The notes: generated by a model not told the origin, from the letters alone. Numbered from the stretch's first letter, positions 31,631-40,330 are shown. The stretch is DNA of 64,000 nucleotides from Selenomonadaceae bacterium (GCA_017527075.1 JAFXQM010000027.1:1-64000), one strand, 5' to 3'. Numbers and translations are program-made.

Positions 31631-32233
31631 ATGAAAATAATTGAACCGTCGGCAACGCTCGTCGACGAAATTAACCCCGATGAAATTCTGCTCAAGCTTG
31701 AGGCTTGCGGGCGCGTCTCTCATCAATCACAGCCGCGCGAAGGTTCCACTGAAAAATTCGTCCGTATGCTCATCAAGCGCGGACATGAATCGGTTTTGGA
31801 GCACGTGTCGCTTACCTTCCGAATCATCTGCGACCGCGCTATCCAAAATGAACTCGTTCGTCACAGGCACGCAAGTTTTACGGTTGAGAGCACCCGCTAC
31901 GTCAAATACGACGAGCTTGAAGTCATTGCGCCGCGTTGGCAAGAGCAGACTTTTCTTTATCGGAAATGGTATTCGCACATGCGCGAAGTTGAAAACACCT
32001 ATAAGGATATGATTGAACATGGTGCACGCCCTGAAGACGCTCGCTCCGTTTTATCTAACTGTGTTAAGTCCGAGTTGTACATGACTTGCAATTTAAGGGA
32101 GTGGCGTTGGATTCTCAAGCAGCGCACGGATAAGGCGGCTCATCCGCAAATGCGCCAAATCATGAATCAAGTGCTTGCCGTGTTCAAAGAGAAATTGCCC
32201 GTTATCGTGGAGGACATTAATTATGACAGCTGA
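31631..32233 (+). CDS. thyX: FAD-dependent thymidylate synthase
   Basis: ThyX makes dTMP from dUMP with methylene-tetrahydrofolate, FAD and NADPH. The 200-residue protein carries the signature RHRHASFTVES (77-87), with ESTRY following, and CVKSELYMTCNLREWRWIL. Length is normal. AAGGAG lies before the ATG at 31631. A phage copy supplies thymidine for DNA synthesis independent of the host. The next gene overlaps its 3' end by 11 nt. Confidence 0.95.
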   Translation: MKIIEPSATLVDEINPDEILLKLEACGRVSHQSQPREGSTEKFVRMLIKRGHESVLEHVSLTFRIICDRAIQNELVRHRHASFTVESTRYVKYDELEVIAPRWQEQTFLYRKWYSHMREVENTYKDMIEHGARPEDARSVLSNCVKSELYMTCNLREWRWILKQRTDKAAHPQMRQIMNQVLAVFKEKLPVIVEDINYDS

Positions 32234-32477
32234 GTTTGGTGACAAAGCTGAGTACCGTACAATCTTGCGGGTCGACTTCACCGACGAAAAAGAATATCGA
32301 AAATTTGTCAATGATATTGCTCAATCAATCCTGTGCGATTTTAACTTCAATGAAGATTTGGAAGAAAATATCGCGCACGAAATAATCGAGCGGCATCTTA
32401 CCACGTTGGCAGAAGCTTTGCTCGACAGATTAATTGCCAAATTGCCTGCTAATAAGGAGGGCAACGGAAATGAATGA
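32223..32477 (+). CDS. hypothetical 84-aa phage protein
   Basis: The acidic protein has a beta strand then a long helix (KEYRKFVNDIAQSILCDFNF ... IIERHLTTLAEALLDRL). It starts inside thyX and overlaps the next gene by 8 nt. Function unknown. Confidence 0.68.
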   Translation: MTAEFGDKAEYRTILRVDFTDEKEYRKFVNDIAQSILCDFNFNEDLEENIAHEIIERHLTTLAEALLDRLIAKLPANKEGNGNE

Positions 32478-32772
32478 AACTGATTTTGTGAGTGACATTT
32501 TGTTCGGCAACAAAGAAAAAATTTCCGACGCCTTGAAATCATACGTGGCGAACGAAATGCAACCGCTCCTCGCGCTGACCACGTCAATCGAAGCCCAGCT
32601 GAAACTTGAAACGCTGACAAATTTGCTGGTCGCCAAGGGTGTTATTACTCAAGAGGAGATTGACGCCGCCAACGCCCTCGCCGAACAATCGGAAGCCGGT
32701 TTGTTTGTCACCGAGATGACACAAAAATTAACTCACCTGTCTGACTTAATGAGGAAGAACGATGAGAAATGA
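32470..32772 (+). CDS. hypothetical 100-aa helical phage protein
   Basis: The helical protein (FVSDILFGNKEKISDALKSYV ... LETLTNLLVAKGVITQEEID) has no known family. AGGAGGG precedes the ATG at 32470. Its 3' end overlaps the next gene. Confidence 0.68.
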   Translation: MNETDFVSDILFGNKEKISDALKSYVANEMQPLLALTTSIEAQLKLETLTNLLVAKGVITQEEIDAANALAEQSEAGLFVTEMTQKLTHLSDLMRKNDEK

Positions 32773-33442
32773 TTTTCTGACCATTCCCGACGCGCCCAAT
32801 TACGAAATTAATTCACAGCTCATCTGCCGCAACAAAAAGACCGGCTACGTGCTCAAAAAACACCGCGACAAGAACGGCTCACCTTACTACAGCATACGCA
32901 AAGTTAATCAGAAAATATTCTGCCGCTCTCCAAAATTTTTCCGCCGAGCAGCTAAAGCCGCCGCCGATGTTCACTCCACCTTCGTGCCGATTTATTCTCT
33001 CGACAACAAGTATGAAATTAATCGCGCGGGGGTCGTGCGGAATGTCGCGACCAAAATCGTCCTTAAAACAAAAGCAAACGGTAAATGCGTCTCGATTCAG
33101 CTGAGTGCTCACAAATATATCAGCCGCGCTATCGCCGACCTGCTCTGGGAGGCTCATGGCAAAATTATCGAGCGGCGATTCAGACCGTGTCCGTGTTTCG
33201 CCGAGAGTAACGCCAGTAAATTTTTCTTCGACAATTTAACTCAGTGCGCACACTTTTTGGCACCGAAAGTTTTCTTGAGCTTTACTACCTTGAAAAATTA
33301 TTTAGGACGTCGTGACGCTTCCATCGGCGAGTGGGAAATTACTTACCTCACGAGTGCTCCGCCCAGCCCACGGCTTGAAGTCCATGAGTTGAATCGCGAA
33401 GCACGTCGCATGAAAAAATTGGATGAGGAGTTGGGATTATGA
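32762..33442 (+). CDS. NUMOD-like phage protein
   Basis: The 226-residue protein has two segments resembling NUMOD4 DNA-binding modules: PDAPNYEINSQLICRNKKTGYVL and IYSLDNKYEINRAGVVRNV. An HNH nuclease core is not visible, so it may be a decayed homing-endonuclease relative or a DNA-binding protein. The C-terminus is a charged helix. It overlaps genes on both sides by a few nt. Confidence 0.6.
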   Translation: MRNDFLTIPDAPNYEINSQLICRNKKTGYVLKKHRDKNGSPYYSIRKVNQKIFCRSPKFFRRAAKAAADVHSTFVPIYSLDNKYEINRAGVVRNVATKIVLKTKANGKCVSIQLSAHKYISRAIADLLWEAHGKIIERRFRPCPCFAESNASKFFFDNLTQCAHFLAPKVFLSFTTLKNYLGRRDASIGEWEITYLTSAPPSPRLEVHELNREARRMKKLDEELGL

Positions 33443-33846
33443 TTTGCCCGCACTGCAAAAAATCTTTCGAGCAGACCGAAGCACATGAAATTTTCTGCTC
33501 CGAGTGCAATGAAGAAATTTCCCGTCAGTTGCGAGCCAAGCGACTCAAGCACAAACTCCCGCCTGATGGTTACAGCCAATTCATCGCTAAAAAATTCGTC
33601 GGCTTTGATTGGGTGGAGGGCAACCGTTTATATTATAACAACGGCAACGACGCCTTCTATCTGTCATTTTGGATAATCACGAATCCTCGTCGGCGCGGGC
33701 GGCTCATCGGCGAGGCTTGGGTTGACCCCGACCACATTTATCAATTTTGTCTAAGCGACCCGCCGTCTGAAGAAAACCGTTACAACACTCGCGCTGCATT
33801 CAAAGATTTTTTGGAAGGTAAAATTTTTCGCGTTAAGGAGTGGTGA
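33439..33846 (+). CDS. zinc-ribbon phage protein with extra domain
   Basis: The 135-residue protein begins with a CPHCKKSF...FCSECN zinc ribbon; the rest (residues ~45-135) is an unrecognised globular part with NAFYLSF-like strands and VDPDHIYQF. The ATG overlaps the preceding stop. Confidence 0.7.
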   Translation: MICPHCKKSFEQTEAHEIFCSECNEEISRQLRAKRLKHKLPPDGYSQFIAKKFVGFDWVEGNRLYYNNGNDAFYLSFWIITNPRRRGRLIGEAWVDPDHIYQFCLSDPPSEENRYNTRAAFKDFLEGKIFRVKEW

Positions 33847-33849
33847 CTT

Positions 33850-34017
33850 ATGAAGATTGATATTTCCGCTGAAGAGTTCATTAAGATTGGCAACTGGCTG
33901 ATGGGCGACGACGAACCGCCGCGCGAACTCTCCGACGAGCAGAAAGAAATTATCGACGAGTATAACAAGGTCGCCGATTTGTTCTACGAAAAAAATAACC
34001 GCCCGAAGGCGGTGTGA
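33850..34017 (+). CDS. small acidic protein, 55 aa
   Basis: The small frame (MKIDISAEEFIKIGNWLMGDDEPP) starts 3 nt after the previous stop behind AAGGAGTGG. The 3' end doubles as the terminator hairpin of the converging gene. Confidence 0.6.
   Translation: MKIDISAEEFIKIGNWLMGDDEPPRELSDEQKEIIDEYNKVADLFYEKNNRPKAV
33989..34013 (-). terminator. terminator of the reverse-strand membrane protein gene
   Basis: On the minus strand ACCGCC-TTCG-GGCGGT is followed by TATTTTTTT. A UUCG-capped stem plus T-run directly after the stop at 34020 marks the end of that transcript. Confidence 0.85.
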
Positions 34018-34019
34018 AT

Positions 34020-34799
34020 TCAATCTTCTGCGATGCCGAGCTGAAGAAATTTTCCGCTCAGCTGTTTGGTGAACTTGTAACCGTCTGAACGAATCGTGCG
34101 CGAGTTTTGCAGGTCGTCGACAATCGTTTCGCCGAGACCCAACCCGCTATAAACGACGTCGGGGTCAGTGGTGTCCGAGAAGGTTTGAATCAGCAAATCA
34201 TAAACCAACAGCGAGCCGGCGAAGACGTTAGGGTCTTGAATTGTTGTCCGCAGCGTTGCGCCCGTGACTCCATCGCCGACCGTCGCCACTATCAATTCCA
34301 TTTGCCCGCCTTCAGCCATGGGATAAGTGATTGTGTTGCCGCGCTGTGAGCCCGTGCCCATCGCCGCAGTTCCGTATACGCCGAACGCATTTGCGAGCCG
34401 TGTCATCCGCGATTCAAAATCAGTTTTGAATTCGGAAATTGTCAGGCGTCGAGCGGCACGTTCGGCTTCACGGGCGGCGCGTTGCTCCTCCAAGGCTTGT
34501 TGTTCAGCTTGGCGCGCGGCGAGCGTCTCTTCCAAGTGGCGTTTGCTCTCCTCGGACTTGCGGCGACTCTCTTCGAGTTCGGCATCGCGTTTGGCGTTCA
34601 GTTCTGCGGGCGTCAGCTTTACTACTTCGGGTTGCTCGGCTTTCTGCTTTGCTTGACGTTCGCGAGTCTCTTCTTGGATTCGAGCCATTTTGCGGTCAGC
34701 TTCGTGTTTCCGCTCAACAGATACCAATAATGACGCGAGTGCCACAACGACCACAGTAATTGTTATGGCAATTGTAATTCGTTGTTCTTTTTGACTCAT
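34020..34799 (-). CDS. membrane-anchored coiled-coil protein, probable lysogenic accessory gene
   Basis: The 259-residue protein has one N-terminal transmembrane helix (residues ~10-28, ITIAITITVVVVALASLL), a long charged coiled coil (~30-130) and a C-terminal globular domain (~135-259) with GTAAMGTGSQRGN and DPDVVYSGLG. The topology predicts an N-in, C-out or tethered protein. It is transcribed against the surrounding phage genes together with a repressor gene, so it may be expressed in the lysogen and alter the cell envelope. The ATG at 34799 has GAAGGCGG upstream; upstream codons lie in the repressor. Confidence 0.75.
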   Translation of the reverse strand: MSQKEQRITIAITITVVVVALASLLVSVERKHEADRKMARIQEETRERQAKQKAEQPEVVKLTPAELNAKRDAELEESRRKSEESKRHLEETLAARQAEQQALEEQRAAREAERAARRLTISEFKTDFESRMTRLANAFGVYGTAAMGTGSQRGNTITYPMAEGGQMELIVATVGDGVTGATLRTTIQDPNVFAGSLLVYDLLIQTFSDTTDPDVVYSGLGLGETIVDDLQNSRTIRSDGYKFTKQLSGKFLQLGIAED

Positions 34800-34812
34800 A
34801 CGGTCACCGCCT

Positions 34813-35142
34813 TCACGCCGTCGCTGCAGGCTGAGGAAGAGGCGCGGTTGGTGTTCTTGAATCCTTCCACGCTTCCAAAACCTTAAGCAAATTTGTCGTC
34901 TCACGGTCAAACGTCTGCGGGCGCGGCTCGTCGCTTAAACCCAACAAATAATCAGCAGAGACATTGAATTCGTTTGCTAAATTTATAACAAGAGTAACCG
35001 ACGGTGACATCTGGTCTTTCTCGTACTTAATATACATTTGTGGAGCCAGCCCGACTGCCGCAGCTACCTTGTTTTGCTTAAGCTTGAATGCCTCACGGAA
35101 CCGTCTCAGATATTTTCCAATATATTTTCTTTCAGTTGCCAT
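34813..35142 (-). CDS. XRE-family repressor-like protein
   Basis: The 109-residue protein has an N-terminal helix-turn-helix (LKQNKVAAAVGLAPQMYIKYEKD, then the hydrophobic cap DYLLGLSDE) and a Pro-rich tail. GGAGGTG precedes the ATG. It diverges from the strong promoter at 35232, so it may control itself and the 853-residue protein gene. It is the second of three XRE proteins in the prophage. Confidence 0.82.
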   Translation of the reverse strand: MATERKYIGKYLRRFREAFKLKQNKVAAAVGLAPQMYIKYEKDQMSPSVTLVINLANEFNVSADYLLGLSDEPRPQTFDRETTNLLKVLEAWKDSRTPTAPLPQPAATA

Positions 35143-35231
35143 TTAAAACACCTCCCTGTTTTCGCCAGTATACCACCAAACCAAAAGGTTTACAAGCAAA
35201 AAATTTTTTTCGCGAAAAGGGTTACAAAGGG

Positions 35232-35259
35232 TTGACAAGTTAAGAAAAAAGTGTATAAT
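35232..35259 (+). promoter_or_regulatory. strong consensus promoter of the 853-aa gene
   Basis: TTGACA, 16-nt spacer, TATAAT. The leader after it contains CCCC-ACCGAA-GGGG and AAGGAAACCAAAA, related to the leaders of the cassettes near 60 kb. Confidence 0.85.
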
Positions 35260-35348
35260 GGCGTCAGAAGTTAAGGAAAACGCAAACACGAAAAACCCCA
35301 CCGAAGGGGCGAAGGAAACCAAAAGAGATTTTGAGAGGAGAAACTAAA

Positions 35349-37910
35349 ATGAAAACCTACACCACGAAAATCGCGAAGAACGGCGCAACCTTGTACTACA
35401 GCACCGAGACCGGCAAGCGTATCGCGAAAGAAACCGCCCTCGAAAACGAGCGCAATTACATCCTCACCAACGGCACCGTCAAAGAGCGTTACGAACTCGC
35501 CAAAGAAAACTTCCGCTTCAACGAGCGCGGCGAAGTCGAAAGACTCTGGTTCCACGATGTGGTCAGCTACGGCAACCGCTACAACTTCAAAGTCACGACC
35601 AAATACGAGTGGTACGTTGTCAGTGACAAAGACGCCGATTACGCCCTCCAAAAATATTGCCGCATGACTCTCGCAGAGTTCCGCGCCGAAGTCGAAGTCG
35701 AGACCGAAGAGAACGTCGAAGTCGAAGAGACCACGACGGAGCAGGTCGCCGAAGTTGAAACCGAAGCTCAGGAGGTCAGCAAAAACTTCGACGCCGATAT
35801 CCGCTATGAATTCAACGGCGGCGCAGGCATGGACACCAGCCCGAATTTCGCAACGGCAACCGAAGCGGCTCAGTGGATTATCGACTTCGCGGCAAACCAC
35901 CCCGAATACACCTTCACGGGCGGACGCGTTCACGATAACGGGAACTGCAAGCGTTACCCCTTCACCGACGCCGATATCACCGCGTTGAACGCGAACAAGG
36001 CGGCTCAAGAAGTCAGCACCGAGAAAGTCGACATCAAAGAAATTATCGTCGAAGGACTTAAGCAAGTGGACTTCAGCAACGTCACCAAGTTCGAGGTCGG
36101 CAAAACCTACTTCGGAGCAACTTGGGAAGGCAAATTCAACCCGAATGGCGCGATCATCGTCAAAAAACTCACGGTCACCAAAATCACCCCCAAGACGATT
36201 TGCACGGTCGACGAAAACGGCTGCACTCGCAGGAGCAAATTCACCGAAGCTTACGCAGGCACCACCGAGGGATTCACGATTGGAACCCCGAACAGCTACG
36301 TCAACATCTACGCTTTCAACGAATACACCCCCGCAGTCGCCGCTGTCCCCACCGACAATTACACAGTTTGGAGTGAAGCAATTATGGCAATCAAAGAAGG
36401 CAAAACCACCGAAGTCAACACGGTCGAAGAAAAACCCGAAGCCGGCGAGTACAAACCGCAGACCGAACCCGAAATGTTCAAGGCGGTCATGGACGCACCG
36501 CAAGTTCACGCCGAAATCTTCACGACCTCGCTCGACTTCGCTATCGAACGCGCAAGAATTTTCTTGGTAAACAATGCCGCCTCAAAAGTGAAAATCCTTG
36601 ATGCGAACGGCAAAATCCTCGTCGAAAAAACTTGCGACCAAATCTCCAGAGGCCTCGGCGACGCTGACGAAAAATCCACCGAGCCCGCGCCCGAACTGAC
36701 GGGCAAAATGAAATGGGCGGTCGAACTCCTCGACAATTACACCTACGAATTTGAGGGCGATTGGGAGGCAGGCAACGGAGGGCTCGCGCGTCACTACAAA
36801 CGCTTTAACCGCTACGGCGAAGAATGCGGCAAGGTCGTCGAAGTCTTCACCGACAAAACCAGCTTTATCCTCGACCACGTGAACATCGTCGACAAAAGTA
36901 TCCGCACCTACTACTACATCAACGGTGAACAGCTCAGCTACCTGAACGGCGAATTCAGCTCCATCTGGAGTGACAAGTACAAAGCGGGCATGAGCATGGT
37001 CGGCGGCGAGCACCTGCAGGTTGAAGTGCCCGACGGTCAGTGGAAGAAATATAAAAACTTCATGGTCAACGATGACGAGTTCTTCCAAATCATGAGCGAG
37101 CGCGGTGCCTGCACAATCGCTGAGGAAAATCGCAAGCTTGACGAAGCCTTTACCGAGTCCGAATCGCCCGCAACATTCAAGGTCGGTAAAACTTATCTGG
37201 CGGAGAGGCGCAGGACGGGCGATGAGCTTGCCACTTTCAAAATCCTCGGTCGGTCGGCTAAGTTCGTGACTGCGGTGCCCGTTGCCTTCGCTGACCGGGG
37301 CGAAACCACTGCGGATAATGACTACGTGTTCCAACGCAGAATCTACCGGGACGACCTTGGCGACGAATACTTCATGGAGCCCGATAACCAAACAAAGGTC
37401 AGCGCGGGCAAAGCTTATCGACTCGACGAGCCCGCGCCTGTCGAAACCAAACTGCCGCCCGTCGATACCTTCACCGCCAAGCGCGACAGGTTGATTGCCG
37501 AACGCGACGCCGCCAATGCAAAACTCAAGGAAGCTGAGGAGGCTTTCAAAGCCGCAAAACTCGCCGCCTTTAACGCCGACGACGCTGTCATGAATTTCAA
37601 GGAAGACGCGGCCGACGAATTGAAAGAACGGATTGACCTGCCCGCCGCCGAAATTGAAGTCAAGACCACGGAAGGCAACCTCGCCTTCATCTGCGCCGAT
37701 ACTGTCTACGCCGACTTCGACGATACCAAGTTCACCCTCCGCGGCGATTGCTCCGAACTCAACGGCTTGACCCTCGGCACCTACGACACGCCCGAACAGG
37801 TTATGACCGCTGTCGAAAAATTCAAGGCGGCTATCGAGCGCGGCGACAAAAGATTCGACTTCAATCAAAAACCCGACGCGCAAAACTTCAACCAAGCACT
37901 CGTCGCGTAA
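35349..37910 (+). CDS. large multidomain phage protein of unknown function
   Basis: The 853-residue protein is soluble, acidic and modular. A segment with FEVGKTYFGATWEGKF (~residue 245) recurs as FKVGKTYLAERRRTGDE (~residue 610), so at least one domain is duplicated. A Glu/Val-rich linker (~115-150) and a Lys/Glu/Ala coiled coil (FTAKRDRLIAERDAANAKL, ~710-760) separate domains. It has its own consensus promoter and GAGAGGAG ribosome site, which suggests high expression in the lysogen or early after infection. No catalytic motif is visible. Possible roles include host take-over or defence evasion. Confidence 0.85.
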   Translation: MKTYTTKIAKNGATLYYSTETGKRIAKETALENERNYILTNGTVKERYELAKENFRFNERGEVERLWFHDVVSYGNRYNFKVTTKYEWYVVSDKDADYALQKYCRMTLAEFRAEVEVETEENVEVEETTTEQVAEVETEAQEVSKNFDADIRYEFNGGAGMDTSPNFATATEAAQWIIDFAANHPEYTFTGGRVHDNGNCKRYPFTDADITALNANKAAQEVSTEKVDIKEIIVEGLKQVDFSNVTKFEVGKTYFGATWEGKFNPNGAIIVKKLTVTKITPKTICTVDENGCTRRSKFTEAYAGTTEGFTIGTPNSYVNIYAFNEYTPAVAAVPTDNYTVWSEAIMAIKEGKTTEVNTVEEKPEAGEYKPQTEPEMFKAVMDAPQVHAEIFTTSLDFAIERARIFLVNNAASKVKILDANGKILVEKTCDQISRGLGDADEKSTEPAPELTGKMKWAVELLDNYTYEFEGDWEAGNGGLARHYKRFNRYGEECGKVVEVFTDKTSFILDHVNIVDKSIRTYYYINGEQLSYLNGEFSSIWSDKYKAGMSMVGGEHLQVEVPDGQWKKYKNFMVNDDEFFQIMSERGACTIAEENRKLDEAFTESESPATFKVGKTYLAERRRTGDELATFKILGRSAKFVTAVPVAFADRGETTADNDYVFQRRIYRDDLGDEYFMEPDNQTKVSAGKAYRLDEPAPVETKLPPVDTFTAKRDRLIAERDAANAKLKEAEEAFKAAKLAAFNADDAVMNFKEDAADELKERIDLPAAEIEVKTTEGNLAFICADTVYADFDDTKFTLRGDCSELNGLTLGTYDTPEQVMTAVEKFKAAIERGDKRFDFNQKPDAQNFNQALVA

Positions 37911-37950
37911 TAACCTTTGCCACGCGGGGTGAGTATACTTGACTAAGCCG

Positions 37951-37979
37951 TTGACTCTCGCCCCGCTTTGAGCGAACAT
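37951..37979 (+). promoter_or_regulatory. cassette-type promoter, copy G
   Basis: TTGACT, 17-nt spacer ending TTGAGC, GAACAT; the leader continues GACACCCGAAAGGAG. It belongs to the same family as the promoters at 59915-61666. The upstream GAGTATACTT is the complement of the AAGTATAC found before three of them. Confidence 0.65.
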
Positions 37980-38003
37980 GACACCCGAAAGGAGATGACG
38001 CAA

Positions 38004-38204
38004 ATGTTCGTTTGGTACGCTGACAGCGTTAAGAAGGAAGCCCGCGAGATTTACGCTCAGGTCAAAGTGCACAGCTGCAAAGCTTGCCCCCGCCGCGAGT
38101 GGTGCGAAAAGCGTTTCGAGGATTGCTACTTGAATATTCTTCGCGAGCTTCAATGCCGCTACGACTACAAAGTTGACCTGCAACAAAACTACGGAATTTA
38201 CTGA
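38004..38204 (+). CDS. small Cys-rich phage protein
   Basis: The 66-residue protein has a CKACPRREWCEKRFEDC cluster that may bind zinc or a metal cofactor, followed by a short basic helix. The ATG at 38004 has AAAGGAG upstream; an ATG three codons earlier is too close to it. It is driven by promoter copy G. Confidence 0.7.
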   Translation: MFVWYADSVKKEAREIYAQVKVHSCKACPRREWCEKRFEDCYLNILRELQCRYDYKVDLQQNYGIY

Positions 38205-38216
38205 GGAGGTCAGACC

Positions 38217-38513
38217 ATGACAATCAACTTCGACTACCACGGCTCGACCGGTCACTTGAACGCCGGCGAAGTCAACGGCCTCATCAAGGATTTGGCTGAC
38301 TGCCTGCCCGAACGTCGTTACGATTACTTCAGCGTCGACGAAAACTCGGTGGACGTCTGCGGCGATTACGACGATGAAAGCATGTTCGGAGACTCCGCTC
38401 GCGATATCGAAACCGTCCTCGACAAATACGACGTGGACTGGCAGGGCGGAGCCGAGCCCGAAGATTCCGAGCCCGACTGGGACAGAATGCCCGGCGGTGT
38501 CGACTTCTACTAA
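38217..38513 (+). CDS. hypothetical 98-aa acidic phage protein
   Basis: The protein is strongly acidic (DENSVDVCGDYDDESMFGD, PEDSEPDWDRMPGG). GAGGAGG precedes the ATG. Small acidic phage proteins can mimic DNA, but no family is recognised. Confidence 0.7.
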   Translation: MTINFDYHGSTGHLNAGEVNGLIKDLADCLPERRYDYFSVDENSVDVCGDYDDESMFGDSARDIETVLDKYDVDWQGGAEPEDSEPDWDRMPGGVDFY

Positions 38514-38532
38514 AAAAATTAACGCCGACCGA

Positions 38533-38591
38533 AGCCGACGTGCTACAAAGAAACTATTCACATAAACCGCTTGAATTGTATCACGTCGGCT
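38533..38591. repeat. inverted repeat in the leader of the next gene
   Basis: AGCCGACGTG (38533-38542) and CACGTCGGCT (38582-38591) are perfect 10-bp arms 39 nt apart. The position before the next ribosome site suggests an RNA hairpin. Confidence 0.65.
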
Positions 38592-38615
38592 CGCAAATGG
38601 CAAGGAGTGACAGAA

Positions 38616-38939
38616 ATGAAAAACTTGAAACCTATCGACCTGAACATCTACGTCGGCTCGGTTTTCTGCCCCGTCACCGACTGGTCAGTTGACCAGCTCG
38701 AAGATTATGTGAGCCGCCTCCGCAACGCGCTGACCGCTAACAACAATTGGGCGCACGTCGACTGGGAAGAGAGCAACATCGTAGTTTTCGCCAACGCCGG
38801 GGGAGATAACGAAACCTTCTTCCGCCTGGTCGATGAAGCGTACAACCACGGCTGCTGGGTCGAGATTGACGACGGTGAAGAATGGCGCGAGCCTACGGAC
38901 GCAGAGTGGGAAGATTTTCAAAAATCGCTCGACCTCTAA
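38616..38939 (+). CDS. hypothetical 107-aa acidic phage protein
   Basis: The protein contains WSVDQLEDYVSRLRNALTAN and an acidic C-terminus (IDDGEEWREPTDAEWEDF). AAGGAGTGA precedes the ATG at 38616. No family is recognised; it may resemble the preceding protein in role. Confidence 0.7.
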   Translation: MKNLKPIDLNIYVGSVFCPVTDWSVDQLEDYVSRLRNALTANNNWAHVDWEESNIVVFANAGGDNETFFRLVDEAYNHGCWVEIDDGEEWREPTDAEWEDFQKSLDL

Positions 38940-38983
38940 GCAAGGAAAATTTTCAAAGAGCTAGAATAATCCAAGCGAGTATG

Positions 38984-39202
38984 TCACGGCAGGCGAGCGG
39001 GATTGTTGCTCCGCCCAAGCAGATAATCAGTCGACACGTCGAAGAAGTCCGCAAGCTTTATCAGCGTTTCAAACTTCGGGCGTGCGAGACCTCTCTCAAA
39101 TTTCAAAAGAGTGCCCGGTAAAATCCCAATAGCGGCGGCGATTGCCTTCTGTGTGAATCCTCTGCCGACGCGAAGGTCTTTCAATCGTTGATTCAACACC
39201 AC
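38984..39202 (-). CDS. XRE-family repressor-like protein
   Basis: The 72-residue protein is a single helix-turn-helix (GFTQKAIAAAIGILPGTLLKFERG then TDYLLGRSN). The GTG at 39202 is 8 nt after GGAGG. It is divergent from the antirepressor at 39461 across a region with TGACAT operators, forming a second switch in the same phage. Confidence 0.82.
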   Translation of the reverse strand: MVLNQRLKDLRVGRGFTQKAIAAAIGILPGTLLKFERGLARPKFETLIKLADFFDVSTDYLLGRSNNPARLP

Positions 39203-39460
39203 GCGAATCACCTCCAGAAATAAAAACTTGACATGCCATGGCGTGGTATGTTAAACTCCACAAAGCAACTTGACATGGAATGTCATCCGAAAAATTTTTG
39301 CCACCGAGCTCAATCACGATTCGCAGTTTTCGTATAAACGGCGGTCGTGAGCTTAAGGCAATAAACATTCAAGAATTACCAAAGGAGATAATTCTTGCTA
39401 AGTTGCGCAAAGTGTATCACAGGCGGTTATTTTTGTCAAAGAAAAAATTAGGAGGTCGAA
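39203..39460. promoter_or_regulatory. control region of the second switch
   Basis: TGACAT-GGA-ATGTCA at 39271-39285 is a perfect operator-like palindrome; TGACAT...ATGTTA at 39229-39253 surrounds GCCATGGC. TTGACA at 39228 with a 17-nt spacer to TTAAAC is a possible rightward promoter. No gene fits in the rest of this 258-nt region. Confidence 0.65.
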
Positions 39461-40231
39461 ATGAGTACAGCCATTCAAATTTTCAACCACCCCGAATTCG
39501 GCGATGTGCGTGTCGTCAACAAAAACGGGGAGCCGCTGTTCGTCGGCAAGGACGTGGCACTCGCGCTGGGTTACTCAAATCCGCGTGATGCGTTGGCAAA
39601 ACACGTGCCCGACAAATTCAAAAGGGTGTCGCAAATCGCGACCCCCGGCGGCAATCAGGATATGACGCTCATCACCGAGGCAGGCTTGTACAAGCTGGTC
39701 TTCGCGAGCAAGTTGCCTAAGGCGGTCGAGTTCTCAGATTGGACGTGTGAGGAAGTCATTCCGTCGATTCGCAAGACCGGAGTTTACATGACGACGAAGG
39801 CAGCCGAAGAAATTCTCTCCAACCCCGACTTCATCATCGAGTTGGCTCAGCAGGTCAAAGCGGCGCGCGCACAAATCGAGGTGCTTAACACTCAGGTCGC
39901 TGAACTGCAGACGAAGGCAAATTACTGCGACGTGGTGCTCCAATGCAAGGAACTGGTCACGACGTCCGTTATCGCCAAAGATTACGGCTACAGTGCCAAG
40001 GCGTTCAATAAACTCTTGCACGAACTCGGCGTTCAATTCCGGCAGAGTGACATCTGGTTGCTTTATCAAGAATACGCCGCGCAAGGCTGGTCGCAAACCA
40101 AAACTCATATCTACTACGACGAGGACGGCAAGCCGCACAGCAAGCCGCATATGTATTGGACGCAAAAAGGGCGGCTCGGTCTCTACGAACTGCTCAAAGC
40201 TAAAAACATCTTGCCCTTGATTGAACAGTAA
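39461..40231 (+). CDS. phage antirepressor, BRO-N plus KilAC domains
   Basis: The 256-residue protein has an N-terminal BRO-N domain (FGDVRVVNKNGEPLFVGKDVALALGY, KLPKAVEFSDWTCEEVIPSIRKTG) and a C-terminal KilAC domain (TSVIAKDYGYSAKAFNKLLHELGVQFRQ). Such proteins bind and neutralise repressors to allow the lytic switch. AGGAGG precedes the ATG. It faces the 38984 repressor across an operator region. Confidence 0.92.
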   Translation: MSTAIQIFNHPEFGDVRVVNKNGEPLFVGKDVALALGYSNPRDALAKHVPDKFKRVSQIATPGGNQDMTLITEAGLYKLVFASKLPKAVEFSDWTCEEVIPSIRKTGVYMTTKAAEEILSNPDFIIELAQQVKAARAQIEVLNTQVAELQTKANYCDVVLQCKELVTTSVIAKDYGYSAKAFNKLLHELGVQFRQSDIWLLYQEYAAQGWSQTKTHIYYDEDGKPHSKPHMYWTQKGRLGLYELLKAKNILPLIEQ

Positions 40232-40252
40232 AAAGTACTCCCAAAAGTTCAT

Positions 40253-40326
40253 GTCAGCTCTCCTCGTTGAGGACAGCCCCTCTCCCCATAGCGGAGAGCT
40301 GAGATGAGCCTTTGGACACAAGTTCA
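40253..40326 (+). other. structured leader before the replication genes
   Basis: CAGCTCTCC at ~40255 pairs with GGAGAGCTG at ~40293, and TCCTC-GTT-GAGGA can form inside. A second hairpin CTTTGGAC-ACAA-GTTCAAAG follows at ~40311-40330. Confidence 0.5.
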
Positions 40327-40330
40327 AAGC

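Noticed and set aside
35271..38603. Very long open frames on the minus strand opposite the 853-aa gene
   Set aside because: They arise from the codon use of the plus-strand gene, have no ribosome sites and are rich in Val/Phe/Gly as typical antisense artefacts.
39280..39460. Open frame in the control region of the second switch
   Set aside because: It has no ribosome site and runs into the antirepressor gene in another frame.
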